Below are positions 1 to 10,365 of a stretch of DNA of 64,000 nt, in pieces; positions within the stretch are counted from its first letter, which is position 1, and each line of letters opens with the position of its first letter. A program made the position numbers and the translations under genes. The notes beneath the pieces are model-generated. The model searched no databases and had not been told where the DNA came from. It worked only from the letters and a program-made list of their open reading frames with translations. Source of the DNA: Buxus sempervirens (Eukaryota; Streptophyta; Magnoliopsida; Buxales; Buxaceae); NCBI GenBank assembly GCA_947561395.2, contig OX387187.1, forward strand, positions 36,995,829 to 37,059,828, given 5' to 3'.

Positions 1-46
1 GAAAGAGAGATAGAGAGAGAGAGAGAGAGATAAAGAGAGAGAGAGA
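1..46. repeat. GA microsatellite
   Basis: This is an imperfect (GA)n tract at the left edge of the window, inside the CACTA element and before the first sub-terminal GCGGCGGT motifs. Confidence 0.8.
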
Positions 47-406
47 AGTTAAAGAGAAAGAAAACATACCTTGAAGAAAAGAAGAGATTCGGCGGGTTTT
101 TATAGAGTCGAGTTTTAGCGGCGGTACATAGATTACCGCCGCTAAACCTTACATTTTCCGCGCCCACGAGCTGAATTGAATTTGAAAATCGCGCTTAAAC
201 TTTTAGCGGCGGTAATTACCGCCCCTAAATGTACATTCAAAATTTAAACGCGGGGAAAAGTCCCGCTTATATAATTAGAAATGGTCTTTTAGCGGCGGTA
301 ACTTGCTTACCGCCGCTAAAAATAATTTATGGTTTTTTAGTAAATGTCTTTTAGCGGCGGTAATACGTTTACCGCCGCTAAAACTACATTTTTAGGGGCG
401 GTAAAG

Positions 407-894
407 ATATTACCGCCTCTGAAAACCGGCTTTTAGGGGCGGTACTTGACTTACCGCCCCTAAAAATGTAGTTTTAGCGGCGCTAGATACCGCCTCTAAA
501 GGTCCAACACAGTAGCAGTCGAGCTTTTCAAAAAAACTGAAAAAAGCCCTTTACCGGCGGTTTAACCGCCGGTAAAGGGCGTGAAAACAGGGTTTTACCG
601 GCGGTTCTCGAAACCGCCGGTAAAACTTGCACACTATTTCACCACAGACAACTTTTTTTACGACGGTAATCGATTTAGAGCCCCTAAAATGGACTTTTAG
701 GGGCGGTAAAGAGATTACCGCCGCTAAAACGTCTCTTCTGGGGCGGTAAAAATATTACCGCCTCTGAAAACCGGCTTTTAGGGGCGGTACTTGACTTACC
801 GCCCCTAAAAATGTAGTTTTAGCGGCGCTAGATACCGCCTCTAAAGGTCCAACACAGTAGCAGTCGAGCTTTTCAAAAAAACTGAAAAAAGCCC
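407..894. repeat. 143-bp exact direct repeat inside the CACTA end
   Basis: The stretch 407-549 recurs at 752-894 with a constant offset of 345 bp and no difference that I can find by eye. It contains several of the GCGGCGGT-type sub-terminal motifs. Exact identity points to a recent internal duplication in the sub-terminal region, which would change the number of putative transposase-binding motifs. Confidence 0.8.
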
Positions 895-1373
895 CCGCCG
901 CTAAAACGTCTCTTCTGGGGCGGTAAAGACAGTACCTCCTCTGAAAACTCGCTTTTAGGGGCGGTAATTGGCTTACCGCCGCTAAAAGGGTCTTTTAGGG
1001 GCGGCAAGGCATATACCGCCGCTAATATATGGCTTTTCGGGGCGGTAATGAGCTTACCGCCGCTAAAAGTGTTATTACCGGCAGACTGCTACCGCCGGTA
1101 ATAAGGCTTTTTTTGGCGGGACCTTCCCGCCAACTTGTTACCGGCGGTAGATATGTTTCCGCCGGTAAAATGTACTATAGCGGCGGTACTTACCGCCGCT
1201 AAAGGCTATTTCGCGCTAAAAAAATGCGCGCCATAAAATTTCCGCGCGAAAAAAATTGTAAAAGAATTTTTAGGGGCGGAAAGTGCTTTTACCGCCGGTA
1301 ATAGTGCCTTTAGAGGCGGGAATTAGGTTACCGCCGCTAAAAGGTGCCGCTAATTCTCTTCATTTTTGTAGTG

Positions 1374-2522
1374 ACAGCAAGCCTTTTGTGTATAATTTGA
1401 ATCAAATCCTGCAAAATTAAAGAACACCCAGATCGTTAGAACATAGTTATTAATCAAACAAGCTACTTGAGATTCATGGGTATTAGTCATCTTACCAAGT
1501 TTCTGAGCATGACGAAAGACCGACTGGAAGGCATTATAGTAATCTGCATAAACAACAATGGCGTCAGGATGCTCATTGTTCAATTCTTGAATTGCTTGCT
1601 GGAGTTGATTGTTGTGCAGCTCTGCAAATTCGTTCAGATTCTTTAAGCACTTGAAGTGATCATAGGATGAGGAGTCATTGCTTTTAAATTCAGTCAGATA
1701 AAGCGGAAAACATCCGGCCGGAAAAGTTCCCGGGATGACAATCCGACGTGCGCCGAGTCCAATGATCTCCTGCATTTAGAATCAATATACAAATATATCA
1801 AATTAAACTTCTCATGCATGATGATCAAGAGACATTAATTACCTTAGCAGCATTTTTAATGGACTGGACAACTTGGGGAACAAGATTCTGGAGGTCCTCC
1901 ATGGATTTTCCTTGGAAGGAAGCGTAGTTATAGTCATTGCCTCCAAACTCAATCAAGAACAGTGACGGTTCAAGTTTTTGTCCACATTCCGTTGGTGAAG
2001 AGCAAGTCGAGTTCAAGTATGACTTGAACCAATCAAGTTGTACAGTCAAAGAACTGTTGGTTTCTGATGTTATAACTTCCATTTTTCTGAGTATTGATGT
2101 GTCAAGAGCTGTTGATCCAGAAACCGCGAAGTTCACGCCATGTTTGAAATCAGCGTCCTTCATCAGATACGGATTCAGAAAGGGGAGATCAACACCCAAC
2201 GCTGCGAGAAAAATCAAATATGATAATGAAACTTGTTAGAATTATCAAAATCTCAGAGTAGATACGTACCGAAGTAATCAATCATAAGAAGGCCGTTGGA
2301 GCATCGACCGGTAGCCTTGTTGAAGAAACTCTCTCCATAAGGAAGACGACTGATGGCAGAGGAGGCTCCGATCGGATACTCCCGAATAAAATTACCAGTA
2401 TCCGATATGGAATCGCCGAACTGGTAGATCGTGTTAAAGTTGCAACTTTTATAAAAAGCTGCAGAAGGATTTAGGAGAAAGAGCAGAAAGATTAAAACAA
2501 AAGAAGAAGAGAGCTTTGCCAT
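1374..2522 (-). pseudogene. GDSL esterase/lipase copy 1, last exon disrupted by CACTA insertion
   Basis: This is the first of three tandem GDSL (SGNH) lipase genes. The exons read 2270-2522 (signal peptide and block I GDSISDTGN), 1843-2201 (block II NFAVSGS and block III GGNDY), 1496-1769, and the 5' 35 nt of exon 4 (1374-1408). Exon lengths 253/359/274 are identical to intact copy 3, and the splice sites are preserved. Exon 4 stops after the residues KACC, where the CACTA terminus begins. Reading into the transposon adds HYKNEEN and a stop codon (1350-1352). The protein therefore loses about 60 residues, including block V (DGIHLT) with the catalytic Asp and His. The rest of exon 4 presumably lies beyond the transposon's other end, outside the window. 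Without excision an active enzyme is unlikely. Confidence 0.88.
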
Positions 2523-2860
2523 ATCCAAGACGAGCAGAGCAGAGAACTCAATGAACTGTGGATAAAATCGTACTGGGTGGATGTATTTATCCAAGTTTTG
2601 TTCGAATAAGAACTTGGAGACAATTGAATTAGAATCAGACAAATGAGGCTCTAAAAAAATCCAACAAGTGTTCGAGTAAGAACTCCCAACAGAGTTGGAT
2701 TAGAATTCAGACAGTGGAGGTTCTCATAAATCCAACGAGAGATTTGCTTAGAGATGAATTAAACGAGTTTCCAACTTTGACTCTGATTATGAATTAGACC
2801 TGTTGTTGTAATAAAAAAATATCGCCTTGAACTGGCATGCCTGGGCATCGATCATCTCGG
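2523..2860. other. 5' flank of GDSL copy 1, duplicated in the array
   Basis: No gene is visible. The sequence aligns with the regions upstream of copies 2 and 3 (12563-12830 and 15732-16100), sharing phrases such as aaatccaacgagagatttgc. It probably contains the copy 1 promoter and 5' UTR. No convincing TATA box stands out. Confidence 0.6.
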
Positions 2861-2865
2861 CATGG

Positions 2866-3122
2866 TGTTGTGAAAAGACAAACGAGATAACAGCAAAATA
2901 ACGACAGAAACGAAAAAGACAGAGAAAACTCAAGATGCATGTGGTTCAGCTTTGAGTCTACGTCCAAGGCCGGATAAGATGACAAGGATTACAAGACGGA
3001 ACTGTACTCTGCGGTTATTAAAAAATCCTAACGGATAGAGGAGAAATCCTCCATAGTACCCCAAAAAACTGGGGTCAGAATGGATACTGGTACCTGGTGA
3101 AATATAGGACATCTACATTACA
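2866..3122. mobile_element. Solo LTR, 257 bp, with 5-bp TSD
   Basis: The segment starts TGTTGTG and ends ATTACA (TG...CA). It is flanked by the direct repeat CATGG at 2861-2865 and 3123-3127. The equivalent place in the copy 3 spacer (around 16095-16105) reads straight through ctcggcatggcagttt with no insert, so this is an insertion with a preserved empty site. No internal retrotransposon sequence or second LTR is present, so it is a solo LTR left by recombination, or possibly a very short TRIM-type remnant. Confidence 0.87.
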
Positions 3123-3127
3123 CATGG

Positions 3128-3843
3128 CAGTTTATTTTGCAATCGCTATTTTACATGGACCTTTGGACTTCTTTACCTACACAAATGTCACTTTTTTCTT
3201 TTTGAAAACTTGGAAAAGAGGGAGGAAGGGGGCTACCAGCGTGGTCAACCCCCAAGCGTGACCATAGGGGCTTCCTCCCTGCTGCAGAATGTTCGGATTG
3301 AGCCCTAACTATATATCAATTAATCAACTTTGCCTTAATCGGAGGAACTAGACCGTCACCACAACACCATGAGACCGCAATGAATCTTGGCCCATATGAA
3401 TATCACTTACATAAAACATTGTGCAACTTGTATCATAGCAGGAGATGAGTTTCATGGAATGAGTACCTGTTGTAACAAAATGAGTGTTTGGTTGTAATTT
3501 TGAGAATGAGTTTTCCCCAAATAAGTTTTACAAAATTCATGGATAAGAGGAATCGCTGTTGAAATCAGTGTTTGAAACTTGAAAACTCATTTTGCAAAAT
3601 ATGTGATGGTAAACTTGTAATATTTTAAAACTTGAAAGGAAATATTTGAAGTTTGTTTTAGTATCATTTATGAAAAGTTCTTTTAAGTTAGTAGAGTGAT
3701 AAATTTGTAATATCTAAAAACCTTCAAAACCCAGCTTCTATCAGATTGTGCAAACCAATTCCCCAGATCAAGAAAATTTGACAACGAGGCTGGCACAGAC
3801 CCATTAGAAGGAGCCTTACCTTTCTTAGCTATTTTGAAGATAA
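3128..3843. other. Duplicated array spacer (unit 1)
   Basis: This is non-coding spacer shared with 16100-16688 (unit 3) and in part with 13130-13520 (unit 2), for example the phrase gagtttcatggaatgagtac. Unit 1 holds about 130 bp near 3230-3400 that unit 3 lacks. It ends at gaagataa, where the Helitron is inserted. Confidence 0.65.
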
Positions 3844-4000
3844 CTAGTAATGATCACGCGCGTTGCGCGTGAATAATGAGGAACAGAAAGTAACAAGGGA
3901 AAAAAAGTTACAGATTTGCAATAAGTGTGCTGCCATTACATGTTACACGATGGTGGACAACTTAATTTCTTTTCAAAATTGAAATGTAGTAGTCTGATTA

Positions 4001-6616
4001 TCACAAACCAGAATCATGCTGGCACTCCATGACCCATGAAACAACTTCATTTGTGTCAACAGCACTTAGCTTTCCCAAAATATCCAGAGTGATTAATCCC
4101 CAGTAAGCACCCTTCATCCTTAGATGCTCCATCACCACAGATTCGAAATCATCCTTCTTCTGAAAGACAATAATGCCAATGATTAAGCAGTGGATTTTAA
4201 ATGTTGCTCCTTTCCATCAAATTTGTAACTTTATGACAAATAATAAAATGACACAACAAACCTTTCCAACTGATACGATGTATTGAACATGCTTATCTAC
4301 TTTTAGCTCCCCCATTATCTTTTCCACTGTAGGCACGAATCTTGATATATCTGTTATTATAAAATAGAGAGAGAGAGAGAGTAAGGCATGTCCACATTTT
4401 GTCTTCTTTCACTCTACATGTTTTGGCTCTCATTTATTTTTGTTCATACAATGTTATCTATGCTTGAAACCTTCAAACGAATTCCTAACACAATGATCTT
4501 CAATGAGAAGTATATCACGCTTCATAAGATCATAATCAAATAGATAGTCAAGCAAATCTTTCCCACTAAAGAATTAACAATTTCAATCACCAAAAATGAA
4601 TAATAAAAACAAGAAACAAAAAAAAACTAATGAAAAAAGTACAAAGTTTTGGAAAATCGAACACTTATTTTTTTCTTTCAAATGTAATGTATAATCATTC
4701 CTTTTAACCTCCCCTATTGCGCTCCCGAACTGAGTACCATTTAAAAATAGCTTATAAGTAAGAAGATAGTATGTAACTAAAGCAAGCAAGCCATATGGTT
4801 TGTGTCACTGGTCTAGTACTGATAAAAAAAAAGTGTTCCGTGAAAAGAAATGGTGGAAGGCTCGCCATTTTCACACAAGAATCCAGGTGGAGAATTCATT
4901 CCCATTAGAGGAGAAGACAGAGTGGCCTGGCAAAGGTCTGATCAACCAAAGACTAAGTTAGGGACAACGGAATGAAGGAAGGGCCAAAGGAGCAGAGCAC
5001 GACCATCTACACTGAATGCACAAGGTTCTGTGGGATCTGAACCTTTATTAGCATGTGTAGAAATAAGCACCAACTTAGCCATTTTGTTTATCTATTCAAT
5101 TTAATAGATTTTGCATTTAATAATAATAAAATAAAATTAACTGTCAAAACAAGTAAAACAAATCTTGGACCACAAAAATCATACATTTGTAAACAATAAA
5201 GATTACATGTATAATTCAATTACATAACATAAATAAAACATTATACATACACCAAGAGTGCACAAGAAATAAAAAAGGAGATCTAACCTTCTACAAAAGT
5301 TGGAAATTTTCACATAATAAAATTACATTGTTTTATACTACCACTAAGAAATTGGTAAATAAACACAAAATTCAAATCGATAATTACCTCTTTTTTCTAC
5401 ATCTTTGCCTTTTGATAGCTGTCCACTATCTTTGTCTTGGCTACTTGTAGCATCATGAATTATAGCCTTTTCAGATCCATTTTCCATAGTATCTAAATAT
5501 ACAAAAAACATAGATAAAGTACAAAGTTATACAAAGTAAAAAAAAAGTTAGAAAATTAAAGAAATATTGACATAAACAAAAAAAAACTACAAACTTCAAA
5601 GAAGTACAGAAGACAATAATAAATCTGCAAGCACAAAAATCAATACCAAAACAATGTAATTAACTAATAAATCTGGAAACACAAAAAAGGGATAACCATT
5701 TTTGAAACATCAAGATTAAGTACCAAAGTAAAATACAACATATGGTTCAGGACAGATGTCAAGCAATTCAAAATTAGTATCATACCCCAGACATGATTTT
5801 TTTATGAAAGGCTATAATTTAAAAAAAAATACATCTATAAGTGACCGTTCAGTTAATGAGCAAGAAGCTTGATAATTACTTAAGGAATTATAATCAGATT
5901 GCCAAGCTTTTTTTCTAATTGGTTCTGAATCTTAAGAAAATAAATCTATAAGTACTCTTCAGTTAAAGAGATGAAGAATTAGGAATAGATGAGTTTGGAT
6001 TAAAAAGAATCTTGTAAGGTAAGAAATTGACAAATAAACACTAAAATCAAATTTGCAAATAAAATATGGGATATATATACTACCACCAACAAATTGGCAA
6101 ATTGTTTTATAGTACCACTAACAAATTGGCAACTAAACACTAAGATTGAATTGGTAATTACCTTTTTCTACATCTGCGCTATTCAATAGATGTCCACTAT
6201 TCTTGTCTTGGCTGCTTGTACCATCATCATCTATGACCTTCTTATATGCATTCTTCATTGCATCTACATAAATAAAAAACATAGATAAAGTTTAAAGTTA
6301 TACAAAGTAAAACACTAAGCAAGATATTTGTTACAAGACAAAAATGAACAAACACCATTTGACATCAAACCTCGCATTGTCCTTCTCTTCTTTTTTGAAA
6401 CCAATGAACTAAGCAAGAAATCTGTTACAAAGCATTAACATTTTATAATTAATGAACATTATTGGACCATAAATAAATAAATAAAAGAACTTAACATGAG
6501 ACAAACAAAATAAACGAATATAAAACAATCATTGAATTTTAACAAATACCGCCATCATCATCATCAATAGTAATATCAACTGTGTTAGGTTGCACACCAC
6601 TTTCTTGTTCTGCCAT
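4001..6616 (-). CDS. Chimeric gene inside the Helitron: acidic exons fused to the N-terminus of RGTB
   Basis: Five exons join without breaking frame: 6550-6616 (from ATG; the exon itself may start at 6633), 6162-6263, 5388-5492, 4262-4350 and 4001-4159. They total 522 nt, or 173 residues plus a stop. All introns are GT-AG; the first three are phase 1 and the last phase 0. Exon 1 starts MAEQESGVQ. Exons 2 and 3 are diverged duplicates ([12 protein letters not shown] versus [12 protein letters not shown]). Exons 4-5 encode [28 protein letters not shown] and [14 protein letters not shown], the start of the Rab geranylgeranyl transferase (type II) beta subunit. Only about 70 of roughly 320 RGTB residues are present, before the catalytic zinc site, so prenyltransferase activity is not expected. 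The terminal stop lies just past what looks like RGTB's own exon-2 donor (G|GTTTGT), so transcripts could splice onward. Whether it is expressed is unknown. Confidence 0.6.
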
Positions 6617-6639
6617 ATCCCAAATTTCGTAATCTACAT

Positions 6640-8840
6640 AGAAAAGCGAATACATGAGTCACAATTAAGAATATATAAATACACCCCTAAAAACATAATA
6701 AGAATTAAGTATAGAGCTTGTAAACAGTAAGTTAACCAAAAACTATCAGCAAATAAAACTACAACAGTGAATATGTAATCGAAAATGAAAATTGTATAAA
6801 CACAGACAAGAATTTATTTATATAGAATGAAAAGAGCAATTGGATAGCTAGAATTGTTCACAAAGATCAAATGATTGACACCTAGGGATGCCCTCTTACA
6901 TTTAAAATAATTTCCTTCCTCTTATAGCATTTCTTGCAGACACTCTTTTATATTGGCTGAATATAAATATACTCTATGGAACAGTTAATGGCAGTATAAA
7001 CACAGACAAGATACCCCCATATGCAATGGGGCTTTTCCCCGACCATCAGTGTTAAGGAGGTAGTTTCGGGGGACAGATAGGCTAGGATGATTTGATCATG
7101 TGCTAACATATTTTCAGGCAGTTGTCCAAGTGGAAAGGTGCAAATTTAGAATATTAGTCTAGAATATAGGAGAACACAGATGAACTAATTTATTTCAGTG
7201 GTATAATTTTTAGGTTACTTAATATAATTTGCATGTAAACAAGTAATACCTCTAAGCAGAATAACCGTGTAAAAATGGTAAAACAAGAAACTTGATGAAG
7301 TTGCCTAAAGCTTGAAGTGAGACCTAATAGCTATAATTGTCTGTGCTTGTACATCATCTTTTATTTATTTTCTTTTGGTATGGATATGTTAAAAAATGAA
7401 TTGTAATGAGTCCTCAAAAGTTTTTTAATATTTATTTAAGCTCTCAAATAAATGCTCTTTAAGAGTTGTTTTAGTGTTTCAATCCAAACACATGTAATTA
7501 TTCGAGTTAATTTCATATCACTGGTGCAAAACTCATAAGAAATTCTTTATGTCCACCAAGTATGAATTTGCTTAGAGAATGCATTGAAAACATAATAAGA
7601 AAGTATAAATACACTCCTAAAAAATACAAACCTAAAACATAATAAAACTACAGCAATCAGTAAGTTAACCAAAAACTATCAGCAAATAAAACTAAAACAA
7701 TGAATATGTAATCTTTTGGTTATTTCTATTAAACATATATCTTCGTATAAGTCAAAAACAGATTTTGAAGAAGATATAAATACACCACTAAAAACATAAT
7801 AAGAATGAAGTATAGAACTTGTAAACAGTAAGTTAACCAAAAACTATCAGCCAATAAAACTACAACAGTGAATATGTAATCTTTTGGTTATTTCTATTAA
7901 ACATATATCTTCCTATATGTTTGCATAGATTCCAAAAACATAAGTTTGTTAAATTTCTTTTGCATCTTTGTGTAACATTTCAGAATGAATTTATCCGTAT
8001 ACTTATAGATGTATTTAGAATGAATTTACTTTTCTTGTATATAACAGTTCTGTAATTTTATTTTAAAATTTCCAATTAGTAGATTTTATAAGGGAAGGAG
8101 AAGAAACATTAAAACGAAAATTTGGAAGTATACGGTGTTCTATTCTTCTATTTCTTTTGTGCAGCTTATCTATATTTAGAAGTGAATAGAAGCAGTTGTT
8201 ATAATGCATGAAATTCAAAAAAATTAATTTTGTTTGAGTGATATCACCAGTGTGCAAGACTGTGTTTTTATTGAGAAGAAATTCAATAACTTAAAGTTCT
8301 ACTTCTCCAAAAGTTTTGACCTCTTACCATTCATAAATCAGATGATAGCAATGAGTTCAAGAAACAAGAATACAACTACAACACTGTACTTTTTGCTGTC
8401 TCTGCAACGTGTGCCGACAGAGGTTACAGTCTCAGCAAAACAAAACAAGAAACAGCCTTAATCAACTTCATCTGGAAGCACAACTTTAGAAAAGAATAAG
8501 AAGAAAAAAGAGAACAGAATCCCATCTCATTTCATCATGGTCGGTAAAAGAAGAAAAACCAAAAAGATCTAAAATAAAAGAAACAATGATACCCAAAATT
8601 CATTCCTGCACAAACATAAGGACCATTTTTTATTACCATTCACTTAGGTTTCAAATGAACTATGCGAAGAAAATACGGAGTTAATCAAACACAAACTTCA
8701 GTGTTTAGTTTCTCAAAATCATGAAACAGCAAACTTAAATACATTTTATTCCAACATAAGAAGAAATCTAGAAAGATGCAAGACAATGAATTAATCAAAC
8801 ACAAACTTCAGGCATCAAATAAGGATTATAATAGAGTTCT
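6640..8840. other. Helitron interior, AT-rich, no gene recognised
   Basis: The stretch contains an internal duplication: phrases such as gtaaacagtaagttaacc and caaaaactatcagc recur near 6720, 7660 and 7830. No open frame is convincing. It may hold intron or promoter sequence captured with the exons downstream on the minus strand. Confidence 0.5.
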
Positions 8841-8841
8841 C

Positions 8842-9480
8842 TTACTTAAAGACAAAGGTTTTATTGGTCGACAGTGATGCTAAAGCAGTGTGACCGACGA
8901 TCAGAGGATTCCGAGAAGTGAAGATTGTTTGCTCCTTGCTGTTTTTCTCGCTGAGAGAGAACCAACAGTGAAACAATTTGTGACAACCAGCAAGAGAGAG
9001 GAAAACACCGGAGAGATTGGGTACTGCGACCGAGATGAAATGTAGCAGGGAAAGTGTGAAACAGAGAGGGAGGCAGCATGGCAATGGTTTGTTGCAGGTG
9101 GGAATTGTGCGAAAAGGGTTATCGGCAGGAAACAGTGAAGGTGTGACTGAGAAAGAGAGGACAATAGATGGCAGAGTAGTTGTGACAAGGGTCTGCGACA
9201 GGGGAGAGAGTGCGAGAGGGGGGATCTGCGACAATGTGAGGAGCGCGCAATTGAAAGAGGGGACGCGAGTTGCTGCTGATTGAGAGAGGACGCTAGTGGT
9301 TGCCGATACCAGTTACTATCCGATCTCTTGTCCTCTCTTTCATAATGGAAGATGAACGAAGACCTAATGGAAGAAGGTGAGCAGCTCTCCATCCGCCAGT
9401 TGTGGAAGGGGTAATAATCTGCACGACGATTCAAGAAGAAGAATGGATTGAAGAAGAAGAAGAAAGGCTTTGTTCGTTTG
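8842..9480 (-). other. Pyrimidine-rich minus-strand segment in the Helitron, possible captured 5' exon or UTR
   Basis: This segment is clearly more GC-rich than its surroundings and CT-rich on the minus strand. Three long overlapping open frames exist (130 and 177 aa on minus, 88 aa on plus), as expected from compositional bias rather than from a real protein. It lies near the 5' end of the Helitron and upstream of the exon chain, so it could be a captured promoter, 5' UTR or first exon. I recognise no protein family. Confidence 0.35.
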
Positions 9481-10073
9481 TAAAGAACAAAGAAAGAAGA
9501 ATGACGTTTTGTTCCACTGTTCTTTAAAAAAATTGCCCTAGTGAACGTTTTGCAAAGAAGAATAATGACGGTGTAAAGAACAAAAATGGTTATATATATA
9601 TATTAAAGGTTTTTTTTTTCTGAGGAGTAGTGAATATTTTGTTGCCTTTTTTTTTTGCAATCAATCTACTTTCATATATATTGAAAAAAAAAAACTTTTC
9701 CTCTTGCCTTTTGTTTGTAATCAATGCAATCAATACTTTCATATAAAATTTTTTAAGTAGAACGTTTTGTAATCAATTATATTTTTAAAATCTCATTTAT
9801 ATTTTAAAATCACATTTATATTTTATATGCCTTTTGTTTGCACAATTAGGAGGGTCAATCCACTTTTATATTGAACGTTGCTTTTTCTGGTGAAGAGTAG
9901 TGAACGTTTTCTTTTCCACTTTTACAAAAATAACTCCCCACGTTTTGTTGCCTTTTTTTTTTTCCAATCAATGCAATCAATCTATTTTCTCGCAAAATAT
10001 TTTTTTTAAAGAAAAAACTCCCCTAATTAGGGACGACCAAAGAAAAACCAATCCACTTTTATAAGTAGTAGGA

Positions 10074-10188
10074 TAAGGTTCGCAATAAAGAACAAAATAG
10101 AGACAGGAGTAGTAGTTTAAAGAAGAACCAGTTGGTTCACATGTCCAAGAAACATGCTTTTCCATACGTTGCTTTCCATCTTAAGAGA
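10074..10188. other. Array spacer resuming after the Helitron
   Basis: The sequence taaggttcgcaataaag continues the unit 1 spacer interrupted at 3843. It matches unit 3 at 16689 onward (taaggttcacaatgaag), which confirms the right boundary of the Helitron. Confidence 0.75.
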
Positions 10189-10365
10189 CTAGGGGGCTGC
10201 ACGCGCTACGCGCGTAGAAAACGTGGGCCTACTGTTATAAACAGCCAAGGTAGTTACAATAGTGGGGGATTGTTTTGTTTGGGGTGGATAATGCTTGGAA
10301 AAAGAAAAGGGGGGCCAGAATTTAGAGGGAATATTCCCCCCTCTTTTCTTTATATATAGTATAGA
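10189..10365 (-). mobile_element. Mini-Helitron-like element, 177 bp
   Basis: On the plus strand it starts a|CTAG, has a GC-rich hairpin (ACGCG...CGCGT) about ten bases in, and ends tatagtataga|t. Read on minus this is TCTATACTA...CTAG inserted between A and T. The same TCTATACTA terminus occurs at 21907 and 22664 in this window. There is no coding capacity. No empty site is available here, so the boundaries rest on motifs only. Confidence 0.6.

Larger units (their letters stand above)
1..1373. mobile_element. Terminal part of a CACTA (En/Spm) DNA transposon
   Basis: The element ends at 1373 with tttttgtagtg, the reverse complement of a CACTACAAAAA terminus, which is the signature of CACTA transposons. 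Inside it, dozens of short sub-terminal motifs of the type TTTTAGCGGCGGT / ACCGCCGCTAAAA occur in both orientations, often as back-to-back inverted pairs. In this family such arrays are thought to be transposase-binding sites. The other end lies left of the window. Just outside the terminus the gene sequence resumes with ACA, the expected 3-bp target duplication (the partner is not visible). The insertion splits exon 4 of the neighbouring GDSL gene. No transposase coding region is visible here. Confidence 0.9.
3844..10073 (-). mobile_element. 6.23-kb non-autonomous Helitron carrying captured gene exons
   Basis: Read on the minus strand, the element begins TCCTACTACTTATAAAAG at 10073 and ends ATCATTACTAG at 3844. 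This gives the TC start and CTAG (CTRR) end of Helitrons. About ten bases before the 3' end is a perfect hairpin, CACGCGC-AAC-GCGCGTG (about 3855-3871). It is flanked by A (3843) and T (10074). In the duplicated spacer of unit 3 the unoccupied site gaagataa|taaggttcac sits at 16681-16698, and unit 1 resumes after the element with taaggttcgc. The boundaries are therefore fixed by an empty site as well as by motifs, and no target duplication was made. I see no RepHel protein, so it is non-autonomous. It carries the RGTB-containing exon chain described separately. Confidence 0.9.

Noticed and set aside
1-1373. Regularly spaced GCGGCGGT motifs as a CRISPR-like array
   Set aside because: The motifs are inverted pairs with irregular spacing beside a CACTA terminus in a plant genome; they are transposon sub-terminal repeats.
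1937-2239. 100-codon plus-strand open frame
   Set aside because: It is antisense to exon 2 of GDSL copy 1 and contains no recognisable domain.
4850-4975. 42-codon plus-strand frame starting [11 protein letters not shown]
   Set aside because: Protein-like in flavour, but short, unsupported by splice sites or family, and located in an intron of the Helitron's minus-strand gene.
6360-6420. Possible extra Helitron exon with a KKRRR-like basic stretch
   Set aside because: The best acceptor-donor pair gives 38 nt, which breaks the phase of the neighbouring exons.
8842-9434. Three overlapping frames of 88-177 codons in the Helitron
   Set aside because: Both strands and several frames are open together because of composition; no family is recognisable. 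Kept only as an unassigned segment.
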